IMG/VR virus record: IMGVR_UViG_3300023176_007840
Location: 1 to 53,000 of that record
Source of the DNA: a virus
Direction: 5' to 3' (one strand)
DNA length: 53,000 nucleotides
The notes under the pieces were generated by a model. The model had not been told where the DNA came from. It searched no databases and was given only the letters and a program-made list of their open reading frames with translations. Position numbers and translations under genes: made by a program. The first letter of the stretch is position 1; each line of letters opens with the position of its first letter. Positions 1 through 7,401 of the stretch are shown one piece after another.

Positions 1-3
1 CTT

Positions 4-357
4 ATGAAACTTTTAGATGGGAAGGAGGTTAATGAAGAAAATGTTAATGCCGCCCTCAAAGAAGATAGAGGCCGCACAATGTCCCATGCTCTTGTTGATT
101 ATTTTGACAGGCTAATCGATACCAAACCAAGTGCTATCTACGATGTGTTTAGAAGAACAACTGAGATGGTTGATCATAAAAACTCTGATATTTCCATTTC
201 CACCCTTATTACCACAACCGTTGGAGAACTCAGAGAAACACTAGAGGATGCTGCCAAAAATAGCATTGGAAGAACTTGGTTTGAGAAACGTGATGTTGTA
301 ATCAGACTAAACTCTGGAGATGAAGAGTATTTTGAACTAGAATGCTTAGATGACTAA
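4..357 (+). CDS. Small hypothetical protein (117 aa), possibly 5'-truncated
   Basis: I do not recognise this 117-residue protein. It is soluble and acidic at the C-terminus, with no signal peptide, membrane segment or Cys cluster. The ATG lies 3 bases from the window edge and the frame is open upstream of it, so the true start could lie outside the window and no ribosome binding site can be judged. Its stop overlaps the phosphomannomutase start by 8 bases, which suggests co-translation. Codon use is like that of its neighbours. Real gene likely; function unknown. Confidence 0.7.
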   Translation: MKLLDGKEVNEENVNAALKEDRGRTMSHALVDYFDRLIDTKPSAIYDVFRRTTEMVDHKNSDISISTLITTTVGELRETLEDAAKNSIGRTWFEKRDVVIRLNSGDEEYFELECLDD

Positions 358-1132
358 AAGAGTATATATATTTGATGTTGATGGAACTCTAACTCCGGCA
401 AGGCAGCCGGCAACACAAGAATTCCTAACTTTCTTTGAGGACTGGGCAAAAGAACATACATTTTATTTATGCTCAGGTTCAGATTTAGAAAAAATAGAAG
501 AGCAGTTACCCTCGGAAATTCTTAGCTTGTCCGAGGGTATTTTTGCTTGTATGGGAAATGCCTTTTACAAGGACAGTAAAAAAGTTTATCAAAGAGATTT
601 CAACCCACCAATTGGTTTTGAAGAGTTTCTTAAATTCCAACTTAGATTTTCTCATTATCCTTTTAAGACTGGAAACCACATAGAGAAAAGGATTGGAATG
701 TGGAATTTTTCTATTGTTGGACGAAATGCAACGCTGCAGGAGCGAAAAGAATACTATACTTGGGATATAATGTCCCGTGAGAGACTAGACTTGGTAAAAA
801 AGATAGAACAAACATTCCCAGAAGTATCTGCTGTTGCCGGCGGGGAGATTTCACTAGACCTAAATAATCCAGGACGAGACAAATCACAAGTCGCTGAGGA
901 GGTCTTAAAACTCCACCCAGATGCAGAATTGGCTTTTATTGGAGATAGAACGCACCCTGGAGGGAATGATTATGCTCTTTCAAAAAAGATTGTTGATGAT
1001 GGGCTAGGAGTTTCTGTTCAAACAAGAGGATGGAAAGAAACAATAAAAATTTTAAATTTTATGGTACAGCTCAATAATTTAGAGCTGGTAGCAAAAAAAC
1101 AAAAGGAAAAATTATGTATGATGAAAAATTAG
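350..1132 (+). CDS. Eukaryotic-type phosphomannomutase (HAD superfamily)
   Basis: Predicted to interconvert mannose-6-phosphate and mannose-1-phosphate, the precursor of GDP-mannose. Seen: HAD motif I DVDGT at residues 9-13 with nucleophile D9 and acid/base D11; a substrate-loop stretch RIGMWNFSIVGR around 114-125, very like RxGMLNVSPIGR of PMM1/PMM2; GGEISLD at 164-170; DK at 177-178; and GDRTHPGGND at 199-208, matching GDKTxPGGND of eukaryotic PMMs. Length (260 aa) fits PMM2-type enzymes (about 250) rather than the ~450 aa bacterial ManB family. It overlaps both neighbours. It may feed the Gmd gene 11 kb downstream. Activity is inferred from motifs. A terminator-like hairpin lies inside the gene at 507-544. 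Confidence 0.9.
   Translation: MTKRVYIFDVDGTLTPARQPATQEFLTFFEDWAKEHTFYLCSGSDLEKIEEQLPSEILSLSEGIFACMGNAFYKDSKKVYQRDFNPPIGFEEFLKFQLRFSHYPFKTGNHIEKRIGMWNFSIVGRNATLQERKEYYTWDIMSRERLDLVKKIEQTFPEVSAVAGGEISLDLNNPGRDKSQVAEEVLKLHPDAELAFIGDRTHPGGNDYALSKKIVDDGLGVSVQTRGWKETIKILNFMVQLNNLELVAKKQKEKLCMMKN
507..544 (+). other. Terminator-like hairpin inside the phosphomannomutase gene
   Basis: A perfect 10-bp stem (left arm 507-516, TACCCTCGGA; right arm 530-539) with a 13-base loop is followed directly by TTTTT at 540-544, the shape of an intrinsic terminator. It lies in codons for LPSEILSLSEGIF. Whether it terminates, pauses or does nothing is unknown. Confidence 0.5.
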
Positions 1133-1308
1133 ATCCTAGCTTTGCTAGAAATATCAATATTGAATTCGACAAGGCAAACTCCTCAGAAAGATGCCTAAAC
1201 TTTATGCTTACAACAAAAACTAACTTTGGAACAACAAAAAGAAAGGTTGTTTTTACTAGTTATTCGGTTCTCCCGAAATCTTATAGAAAAGCCATGGAAA
1301 AGATCTAA
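1114..1308 (+). CDS. Small hypothetical protein (64 aa)
   Basis: A basic 64-residue protein with no recognised domain. The ATG follows an AAAGGAAAAATT stretch that provides a weak ribosome binding site, and the gene overlaps the end of the phosphomannomutase gene by 19 bases, the usual pattern here. It ends 29 bases before the GTG of the PhoH gene. No membrane segment or Cys motif is visible. Existence is likely because nothing else fills this space; function unknown. Confidence 0.55.
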   Translation: MYDEKLDPSFARNINIEFDKANSSERCLNFMLTTKTNFGTTKRKVVFTSYSVLPKSYRKAMEKI

Positions 1309-1310
1309 AT

Positions 1311-1318
1311 ACTATTTA
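1311..1318 (+). promoter_or_regulatory. ACTATTTA element upstream of the PhoH gene
   Basis: ACTATTTA lies 26 bases (from its C) before the GTG start at 1338. The same octamer occurs at comparable distances before the starts at 21574 and 49669. Candidate promoter or regulatory element; function not shown. Confidence 0.3.
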
Positions 1319-1337
1319 AAGGAAGGAGATAAACCAC

Positions 1338-2648
1338 GTGGCAAAAAAAACTTATGTTCTAGATACGAATGTACCTTTGACACATCCGGATTCGCTTTAT
1401 GCGTTTGAAAATAACGATATTTTATTACCTTTTAGGGTCTTAGAAGAGCTAGATAAGCACAAGAAAAGGCAAGATGGAGTGGGCAGAAATGCCAGGGAAA
1501 CAATCCGCATTTTAGACAGCTTGCGAGAAAAGGGATCTCTCTATAAGGGAGTTCGCCTAGGAAAAGGTTTAGGAATTTTAAAAGCAGTTCAATTAGATCC
1601 TGAAAAGTCAGCAGACTGTCCGGAAATCCAACTAAAGGATCCAGACAATGAGATTATTTGTTGTGTTTTCCAAGAGCAAGCCTCCAACCCACGAAGAAAG
1701 CATGTTATGGTTTCCAGGGACATCAACATGCGAGTCAAATGCGACTCCCTTGGTCTTCTATGCGAAGATTACATTCGTTCAAAGGTTGTAAAAGACACAA
1801 GTGAGCTTTATACAGGCTTCTCATCAGTTTTGGTTGATGATGAAGTTATTGATCAGTTTTATGGCGGTGAAGAAGTTTTTGTAGAAGAAACATACCACCC
1901 AAACCAGTTCTTAATGTTGGTTTCCAATGCTAACGATAAGAAAACTGCACTTGCAAGATTTATTAGAGGGTCAGCGCCCCTGCAAAAAGTTCGCTCAGGA
2001 GAACGTGTAAAGATCTTCAATGCTTTGTCTCCAAGAAACAAAGAACAAGCGTTTGCTATTGACTTACTTTTAGATAATACTATTAGTTTGGTAAGCCTTA
2101 TTGGAAAGGCAGGAACTGGTAAAACTTTGACCGCAATTGCTGCTGGCTTGGAGTTAGTGCTGGAAAAGGGAGAGTACGATAAGCTTATTGTATCACGCCC
2201 TGTAACTCCAATGGGCAAAGACATTGGGTTCCTTCCAGGCACGTTAGAAGAAAAAATGCTTCCTTGGCTAGCGCCCGTTCAGGACAACTTAGAAACCCTG
2301 CTCTCTGGCAAAGAAAACTTTAAGATATTCCAAGAGCGAGGAATTATTGAAATTGAAGCACTTACTTACATTCGTGGTCGTTCAATAAACAACGCTTACA
2401 TTATTATTGATGAAGCGCAAAACTTGACAATGCACGAAATAAAAACTATTATTACACGTGTTGGAAATAATACAAAGATTGTTCTCACCGGAGACATTGA
2501 GCAAATCGATAATGACTATACTGACGAGACATCAAACGGACTTGCTTACGCAGTTGAGAAGTTCAAGGAGTATGAAATCTCCGGTCACGTCACACTAGTT
2601 AGAGGCGAGCGTTCTAAGATTGCTACTCTAGCATCCAAGATCTTATAA
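1338..2648 (+). CDS. phoH: PIN domain-PhoH family ATPase
   Basis: A 436-residue PIN-PhoH fusion of the PhoH2/YlaK type, a putative RNase coupled to an NTPase/helicase. Seen: an N-terminal PIN domain (about 1-140) opening with YVLDTNV (D9) and acidic residues around 36-39; Walker A GKAGTGKT at 256-263; Walker B YIIIDEAQN at 354-362; and sensor-like LTGDIEQID near 383-391. The start is GTG at 1338, chosen because GGAAGGAGAT at 1321-1330 sits 7 bases upstream and the next residues match PIN starts. PhoH genes are common in marine T4-like phages; the role in infection is unsettled. An ACTATTTA element precedes it. Confidence 0.9.
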   Translation: MAKKTYVLDTNVPLTHPDSLYAFENNDILLPFRVLEELDKHKKRQDGVGRNARETIRILDSLREKGSLYKGVRLGKGLGILKAVQLDPEKSADCPEIQLKDPDNEIICCVFQEQASNPRRKHVMVSRDINMRVKCDSLGLLCEDYIRSKVVKDTSELYTGFSSVLVDDEVIDQFYGGEEVFVEETYHPNQFLMLVSNANDKKTALARFIRGSAPLQKVRSGERVKIFNALSPRNKEQAFAIDLLLDNTISLVSLIGKAGTGKTLTAIAAGLELVLEKGEYDKLIVSRPVTPMGKDIGFLPGTLEEKMLPWLAPVQDNLETLLSGKENFKIFQERGIIEIEALTYIRGRSINNAYIIIDEAQNLTMHEIKTIITRVGNNTKIVLTGDIEQIDNDYTDETSNGLAYAVEKFKEYEISGHVTLVRGERSKIATLASKIL

Positions 2649-2657
2649 GAGGTAAAA

Positions 2658-3005
2658 ATGTTTTTTGAAAACGATACACCAGGATATAAAACTTTGCCAA
2701 GAATGGTGATTAATCATAGAGATAAAAATGGCAGAGTTGTTGAAGATAAGTGGGTGATTGTAAAGCCTGTTTTAAAGCTTAATAATACAACAAATAAATG
2801 GGAAAAGTTTTCTGTTAAACCAGAAATTAATAAAATTTTAAAAAAAGTTTATCCAAAATCTAACGACCCGGATCAGTTAACTGAAGGGATTGATTATGAT
2901 CATAAGATAGTGACTTATCAAGCAGAGGATTTTAGCTTTAATTATCATTTTTATAAAGAGACAAATGAAAAAGCAAGCGAAGATTATTTAGAGTTGGAGA
3001 TTTAA
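2658..3005 (+). CDS. Hypothetical protein (115 aa)
   Basis: Unrecognised 115-residue soluble protein, rich in Lys, Asp and aromatic residues, with no membrane segment or catalytic motif. The ATG follows AAGAGGTAAAA, a good ribosome binding site, 9 bases after the PhoH stop. Four bases separate it from the next gene. Its place in the run of small genes between PhoH and the metallopeptidase suggests an accessory role, but the sequence shows no function. Confidence 0.7.
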   Translation: MFFENDTPGYKTLPRMVINHRDKNGRVVEDKWVIVKPVLKLNNTTNKWEKFSVKPEINKILKKVYPKSNDPDQLTEGIDYDHKIVTYQAEDFSFNYHFYKETNEKASEDYLELEI

Positions 3006-3009
3006 AATA

Positions 3010-3426
3010 ATGGAAAATATTAAAACAATGGAAGAAGCAATGCGCAACCCTGACCTTGATGAGGTTGTGCAAGTCGACAACGAGCTAAAAACTTTTGTTG
3101 TTGATTATGTTGGAAAAGAACTTCAACCGGAAAACGGCAATGTTACGGTTGAGATGGTTATTGATGTATTAGCTTCACACTTCCCGGAGCTTGTTTTTGC
3201 TCTTGCTGAGGAAAACTTTATTCGTGGCTATGAGCAAGCCGCCGACGATCTAAGTCCGCAAGTAGAAGAGTTCGAACGCTGGAAAATGTCGACTCGTGAA
3301 AATGCTCCCCTCAATCATGTCGAAGGCGCCCTGAGATACACTAGAGCTGATGGTACAGAAGGAATAGCTCTTCCGGCACCGCCGGCACCATACGAATCGA
3401 TTCAAAGCAAGGCTAGTAAGAAATGA
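3010..3426 (+). CDS. Hypothetical acidic protein (138 aa)
   Basis: Unrecognised 138-residue protein. The middle (about 40-85) looks helical and acidic, and the C-terminus is Pro/Ala-rich (LPAPPAPYES near 121-130), probably disordered. No membrane segment. The ribosome binding site is weak (GGAG about 10 bases upstream). The stop overlaps the next gene's ATG as ATGA, so translational coupling with the metallopeptidase is likely. Confidence 0.7.
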   Translation: MENIKTMEEAMRNPDLDEVVQVDNELKTFVVDYVGKELQPENGNVTVEMVIDVLASHFPELVFALAEENFIRGYEQAADDLSPQVEEFERWKMSTRENAPLNHVEGALRYTRADGTEGIALPAPPAPYESIQSKASKK

Positions 3427-4076
3427 GTAGTAACTTTTTTACTTTATACGCCGGTCAAATTGAGGTTTTCATACAAGGAAAGACCAGGTTTGACTTTAGA
3501 CAAGCCTTGGAAAGACTAGAAAAAACCTTGCCGGGTTATTTTCTAATGCAAGGCATCGATGTTATTTATGTTGGTGAGTTTGAGGATCTTAGAGAAAGAG
3601 AGCTAAATGCTGCCTATGCTGACGGCGCTATCTATGTCTTACCTGAACAGTCTTCCGAGCAGGACTTTCTTGACGACATTGTTCACGAGGTTGCCCACTC
3701 TCTTGAAGAGCGCTTCACTGACTTTATCTATGGCGACGGCAAGATCCAACAAGAGTATGAAGAAAAATATTTAAAACTAATCGCTCTAATGAAAAAGCAA
3801 GCTCAAATAGCAATTCCAGAAAAGTTTCTTAAAACTGTTCCATTTGAGTATGATCCAGAGTGGGATAAGTTTCTTTATCAAACTGTTGGCTATGATATCT
3901 TACACATTTTAACTCCAGGCTTGTTCGCCTCCCCGTATGGGGCGACATCTCTAAGAGAATACTGGGCTAACGTTTTTGAGCACTTTTACTTGACAAGCGC
4001 CTCCGCAGCTGCTAGGATCTCACCAGAGGCATTTGAAAAGATAAAGGAGCTAAATGACCGAGCCGAAACTACATAA
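3423..4076 (+). CDS. Putative zincin-type metallopeptidase
   Basis: A 217-residue protein with a zinc-metalloprotease signature: HEVAH at residues 88-92 (two Zn-binding His and the catalytic Glu) inside a helix, and a downstream SLREYWANVFEHFYL stretch (176-190) whose E179 or E186 could be the third ligand, as in gluzincin folds. There is no signal peptide, so action in the cytosol or within the virion is expected. Substrate unknown: virion maturation or inactivation of a host protein are both possible. It overlaps the nuclease gene by 23 bases. The HExxH is convincing; the exact family is not assigned. Confidence 0.65.
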   Translation: MSSNFFTLYAGQIEVFIQGKTRFDFRQALERLEKTLPGYFLMQGIDVIYVGEFEDLRERELNAAYADGAIYVLPEQSSEQDFLDDIVHEVAHSLEERFTDFIYGDGKIQQEYEEKYLKLIALMKKQAQIAIPEKFLKTVPFEYDPEWDKFLYQTVGYDILHILTPGLFASPYGATSLREYWANVFEHFYLTSASAAARISPEAFEKIKELNDRAETT

Positions 4077-4857
4077 ACCACACATTTCTTTTTCTGAACT
4101 TTCCAATTGGCACAAATGTTCTTGGTATCACAAGCTAGTTTATGTTGATGACATTGCTGGCTTCAAGGGCTCTGCCCATACCGCTTTTGGTTCCGCTGTT
4201 CACAACACAGCGGAACAGTTGCTTTTGGAGAACATAGAAGATCCTACTTCTTATTTTCAAAAAGATTTTACAAAGCAAATCAACCAACTCCAAGAGGACG
4301 GTGTAGAATACGATGAAAAACTCGTAGAGCAGATGAAAACACAAGGTGAAGATCTTGTTGAGCTTATTTTGCCTGCTCTTCGCATTGAGTTCGGAAAGTT
4401 TGAGTTAGTTGCTGTAGAGTATCCTCTTTATGAAGACTGCAAAGAAGATCTAGACATTGATTATAACTTTTCTTTTAAAGGCTTTATCGATCTTATTATC
4501 AAAACTTCAGATGGCAAGATTCACATTCTAGATTATAAAACTTGTTCTTGGGGATGGGATGCACAAAAGAAAAGCAGCAAAATGACAAACTATCAGTTAG
4601 TGCTTTACAAGTATTTTTATGCAAAGAAATACAACATTCCACTAAAAGACATTGAGTGTCATTTTGCTCTTCTTAAAAGAACAGCAAAGAAAGATAAAGT
4701 AGAAATATTTAAAATTACTTCAGGGCAAAAAAAAGTTAAAAATGCTCTTGACTTTACAAAACAAGCAGTTTACAATATTCACAAACAGTTATATTTTAAG
4801 AATAGAATGAATTGCACTTATTGTGAATTCAAGAATACAAAACATTGCCCGAGGTAA
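4054..4857 (+). CDS. PD-(D/E)XK nuclease, Cas4/RecB-like with Fe-S cysteines
   Basis: A 267-residue nuclease of the RecB/Cas4 branch of the PD-(D/E)XK superfamily. Seen: N-terminal SFSELSNWHKC with C22; FGSAVH with H50, the usual motif I His; FIDLI with D146; ILDYKT with D160 and K162, the catalytic core; QLVLY with Q181; and C-terminal CTYC and HC giving C254, C257 and C265. C22 plus the three C-terminal Cys is the arrangement that binds a 4Fe-4S cluster in Cas4 and AddB. Likely role: DNA end processing in replication, recombination or host DNA degradation. AAGGAG precedes the ATG. A 10-bp hairpin lies at 4190-4216. Confidence 0.85.
   Translation: MTEPKLHKPHISFSELSNWHKCSWYHKLVYVDDIAGFKGSAHTAFGSAVHNTAEQLLLENIEDPTSYFQKDFTKQINQLQEDGVEYDEKLVEQMKTQGEDLVELILPALRIEFGKFELVAVEYPLYEDCKEDLDIDYNFSFKGFIDLIIKTSDGKIHILDYKTCSWGWDAQKKSSKMTNYQLVLYKYFYAKKYNIPLKDIECHFALLKRTAKKDKVEIFKITSGQKKVKNALDFTKQAVYNIHKQLYFKNRMNCTYCEFKNTKHCPR
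4190..4226 (+). other. Strong hairpin inside the nuclease gene
   Basis: Perfect 10-bp stem: GTTCCGCTGT at 4190-4199 pairs with ACAGCGGAAC at 4207-4216, with a 7-base loop. A TTTT run lies at 4223-4226, six bases past the stem. It is one of several such structures in coding DNA here. Confidence 0.4.
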
Positions 4858-4858
4858 A

Positions 4859-6121
4859 ATGACAGACAAGATTAAGATTCTAACAATATCAGACATGCCT
4901 CTTTCCCCGTCTGGTGTTGGCACGCAAACAAAATACGTAATAGAATCGCTTTTAAAAACAGGAAAGTTCCAAGTTGTTTCACTTGGTGGTGCTATAAAAC
5001 ACCCAAAATACGACCCCATTAGAACAGAAGATTGGGGAGATGATTGGGTTATTTACCCGGTTGACGGGTTTGGAACGCCTGATATGGTCCGGTCGATTAT
5101 GAGAAATCATCGACCGGACCTTTTGTGGTTTATGACAGATCCACGTTTCTTTGGATGGCTCTGGGAAATAGAAGACGAGATTCGCTCTCAAATGCCGATG
5201 GTTTATTACCACGTATGGGACAACTTCCCAGCTCCCCATTACAATGAAAAGTTTTATAACTCAAATGATGTTATTTGTTCAATCTCAAAGGTTACAGATG
5301 CTATTGTGCGAGAAGTTGCGCCAGATGTTGAGTGTCATTACATTCCACATGCAGTTGATGGTGACGTTTTCAAGCCAATGCCAGAAGAAGCCACATTAAA
5401 TCTTAGAAAAGACCAACTAGGAGAGTCCCACGAAAAGTTTGTATTCTTTTGGAACAACCGAAACGCACGACGAAAGCAGTCAGGAACCCTACTATTCTGG
5501 TTTAAAGAGTTCTTGGAAAGAGTTGGAAAGGACAAGGCAACTCTTATTATGCACACAGACCCAAAAGATTCAAATGGTCAAGATCTAGAAGCGATTGCAA
5601 AGGAACTTGATATGCATGAAGATGGTCAAGTGTTCTTTTCAAAGCAAAAGTATCCACCGCAGATTCTTGCGAACATTTATAACATGGTCGACTGCACTAT
5701 CAACATTTCAGATGCTGAAGGTTTCGGCTTAGCAACCCTTGAGTCTCTTTCTTGTGGAACTCCAATCATTGTAAATATGACCGGTGGGCTCCAAGAACAA
5801 GTAACTGATGGAGAGAACTGGTTTGGAATAGGCCTAGAACCGTCCTCAAAGGCCATCATAGGCTCTCAAGACATTCCTTACATCTATGAGGACCGCCTCA
5901 ATAAGGAAGCCTTTATAGAAGCTCTCACGAAGATGTTAGAAATGTCCGAGGAAGACAGAAAAGCACTTGGTGAAGCTGGCCGAGATCACGTACAAAAGAA
6001 CTATAACTTTAATAACTTCTGTGAAAAGTGGCCAACGTTGTTAGAAGACATTCACAACCGTCATGGCTCTTGGGAAAACAGAAAAAATTACACAACTTGG
6101 ACATTTGAGGAGATAGCATGA
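4859..6121 (+). CDS. Family 4-like glycosyltransferase
   Basis: A 420-residue GT-B glycosyltransferase. Seen: an N-terminal Rossmann start with SGVGTQTKY (about 18-26), a typical glycine-rich acceptor loop, and the nucleotide-sugar motif EGFGLATLE with E287 and E295 (the E-x7-E of GT4), followed by SLSCGTPIIV. An upstream in-frame ATG at 4823 exists, but the ATG at 4859 has GAGGTAAA just before it and begins the expected beta strand (KIKILTISD), so 4859 is chosen. No membrane segment: a cytosolic enzyme. First gene of the sugar island. A 12-bp hairpin lies at 5086-5120. Donor and acceptor unknown. Confidence 0.85.
   Translation: MTDKIKILTISDMPLSPSGVGTQTKYVIESLLKTGKFQVVSLGGAIKHPKYDPIRTEDWGDDWVIYPVDGFGTPDMVRSIMRNHRPDLLWFMTDPRFFGWLWEIEDEIRSQMPMVYYHVWDNFPAPHYNEKFYNSNDVICSISKVTDAIVREVAPDVECHYIPHAVDGDVFKPMPEEATLNLRKDQLGESHEKFVFFWNNRNARRKQSGTLLFWFKEFLERVGKDKATLIMHTDPKDSNGQDLEAIAKELDMHEDGQVFFSKQKYPPQILANIYNMVDCTINISDAEGFGLATLESLSCGTPIIVNMTGGLQEQVTDGENWFGIGLEPSSKAIIGSQDIPYIYEDRLNKEAFIEALTKMLEMSEEDRKALGEAGRDHVQKNYNFNNFCEKWPTLLEDIHNRHGSWENRKNYTTWTFEEIA
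5086..5124 (+). other. Terminator-like 12-bp hairpin inside a glycosyltransferase gene
   Basis: Perfect 12-bp GC-rich stem: GGTCCGGTCGAT at 5086-5097 with its complement at 5109-5120, an 11-base loop, then TTTT at 5121-5124. A smaller 5-bp hairpin (5055-5069) sits just upstream. The codons used (CGG, TCG, CGA, CCG) are rare in the surrounding AT-rich genes. Confidence 0.5.
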
Positions 6122-7401
6122 AAAAAGTATTAGTAAGAGGACCAGCCTTATCACAATCAGGATATGGCGAACATACACGACTTGTTCTTCGCTCCCTTCG
6201 TTCAAGGGAAGAAGAATTAGATCTTTATCTTATCTCAACAAGCTGGGGAGCGACAAACTGGATCTTTGAAGACGATGAGGAGCGTGCGTGGCTTGATTCG
6301 CTCATTAAAAAGACGGCTATGTTAATGCAGCAAAGGCAAATGCCGCAGCCGGATGTTTCAGTTCAGGTCACAATACCTCTTGAATGGGAGCGCATCGCAC
6401 CGATCAACATTGGCGTCACCGCAGGTATCGAAACCACAAAGATTGCGGGAGAGTGGATTGAAAAAGCAAACATGATGGATAAAATCATTGTTCCATCTAA
6501 TTTTGCTCGCTATGCTTTTGATGAAACTTCCTACGATGCACAAAATAGCCAAACTGGAGAGATTGTTAAAGATTTCAGGAACAAGACACCTATTGAAGTT
6601 ATTCCTTATCCAAGAAAAGAATGGGACTTTAAAGACAGCCCAGAGTCAATTGAGAACCAAATCTCTTTTGAAACAGACTTTAATTTTCTAGCAGTTGCCC
6701 AGTGGGGGCCACGAAAGAACCTAGAAAACCTTATCAAGTGGTTTATTGAAGAAAACTTTGATCGTGAAAACGTTGGTTTAGTTCTTAAGACGAACCTAGC
6801 CAAGAACTGCGAAATAGATCGTGCTGCTTGCATTGAGAGGCTCAAGGTGCTTCTAGACCACGAAGATTACAAAGATAAGAAATGCAAGATCTACCTTCTT
6901 CATGGATATATGTCAGAAGAAGAAATGGCACGTCTTTATCGCCATAAGGACATTCACGCTTTCATCACAACAACCCATGGTGAAGGTTACGGACTTCCTT
7001 TGTTTGAAGCAGCACAAGCAGGACTTCCTATTATCGCACCAGCTTGGTCAGGGCACGTTGACTTCTTGACAATGCCCGTGAAGGGAAAAAATAAGTTTAT
7101 TCCAATGAAGATTGATTATGACCTTCGCCACGTTCAAAAAGAAGCAGTTTGGCCAAAGGTTATTCAAGAAGACTCAATGTGGTGTTTCCCAAAGGAAGGC
7201 TCATTTAAAATGAAACTTCGCTCAATGATGGAAAATCATGGCGCAATGCAAAAGAAAGCAACCCAGCTAGCAGAACATCTAAGAGAGAACTGGCCAGATG
7301 AAGAAGCAGTGTGGGAGAGCATTGTAGAAACTTTCTATTCAAAAAAAGAAAGAGAAGAACTAGAACAAGAAATTAATAGTCTTTTAGAAGATTTATTATG
7401 A
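6118..7401 (+). CDS. Family 4-like glycosyltransferase
   Basis: A 427-residue GT-B glycosyltransferase. Seen: SGYGEHTR near residues 13-20 as the acceptor loop; AQWGPRKNLENLI near 195 as the start of the C-terminal Rossmann domain; and HGEGYGLPLFEAAQAGLP, the GT4 E-x7-E donor-site motif, around residues 283-300. It is coupled to the previous GT gene (ATGA overlap) and to the next gene (4-base overlap). The C-terminus is helical and charged. Codon use is like the left part of the window rather than the AT-rich genes that follow. Sugar specificity cannot be read from the sequence. Confidence 0.85.
   Translation: MKKVLVRGPALSQSGYGEHTRLVLRSLRSREEELDLYLISTSWGATNWIFEDDEERAWLDSLIKKTAMLMQQRQMPQPDVSVQVTIPLEWERIAPINIGVTAGIETTKIAGEWIEKANMMDKIIVPSNFARYAFDETSYDAQNSQTGEIVKDFRNKTPIEVIPYPRKEWDFKDSPESIENQISFETDFNFLAVAQWGPRKNLENLIKWFIEENFDRENVGLVLKTNLAKNCEIDRAACIERLKVLLDHEDYKDKKCKIYLLHGYMSEEEMARLYRHKDIHAFITTTHGEGYGLPLFEAAQAGLPIIAPAWSGHVDFLTMPVKGKNKFIPMKIDYDLRHVQKEAVWPKVIQEDSMWCFPKEGSFKMKLRSMMENHGAMQKKATQLAEHLRENWPDEEAVWESIVETFYSKKEREELEQEINSLLEDLL

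Noticed and set aside
22-115. AAGGAGG followed by an ATG at 32 opening a 27-codon frame
   Set aside because: Very short and within the first gene in another frame; the GGAGG is explained by Lys-Glu-Val codons.
1226-1408. 60-codon plus-strand frame between the small gene and PhoH
   Set aside because: Overlaps the PhoH start and its ribosome binding site; no coding character.
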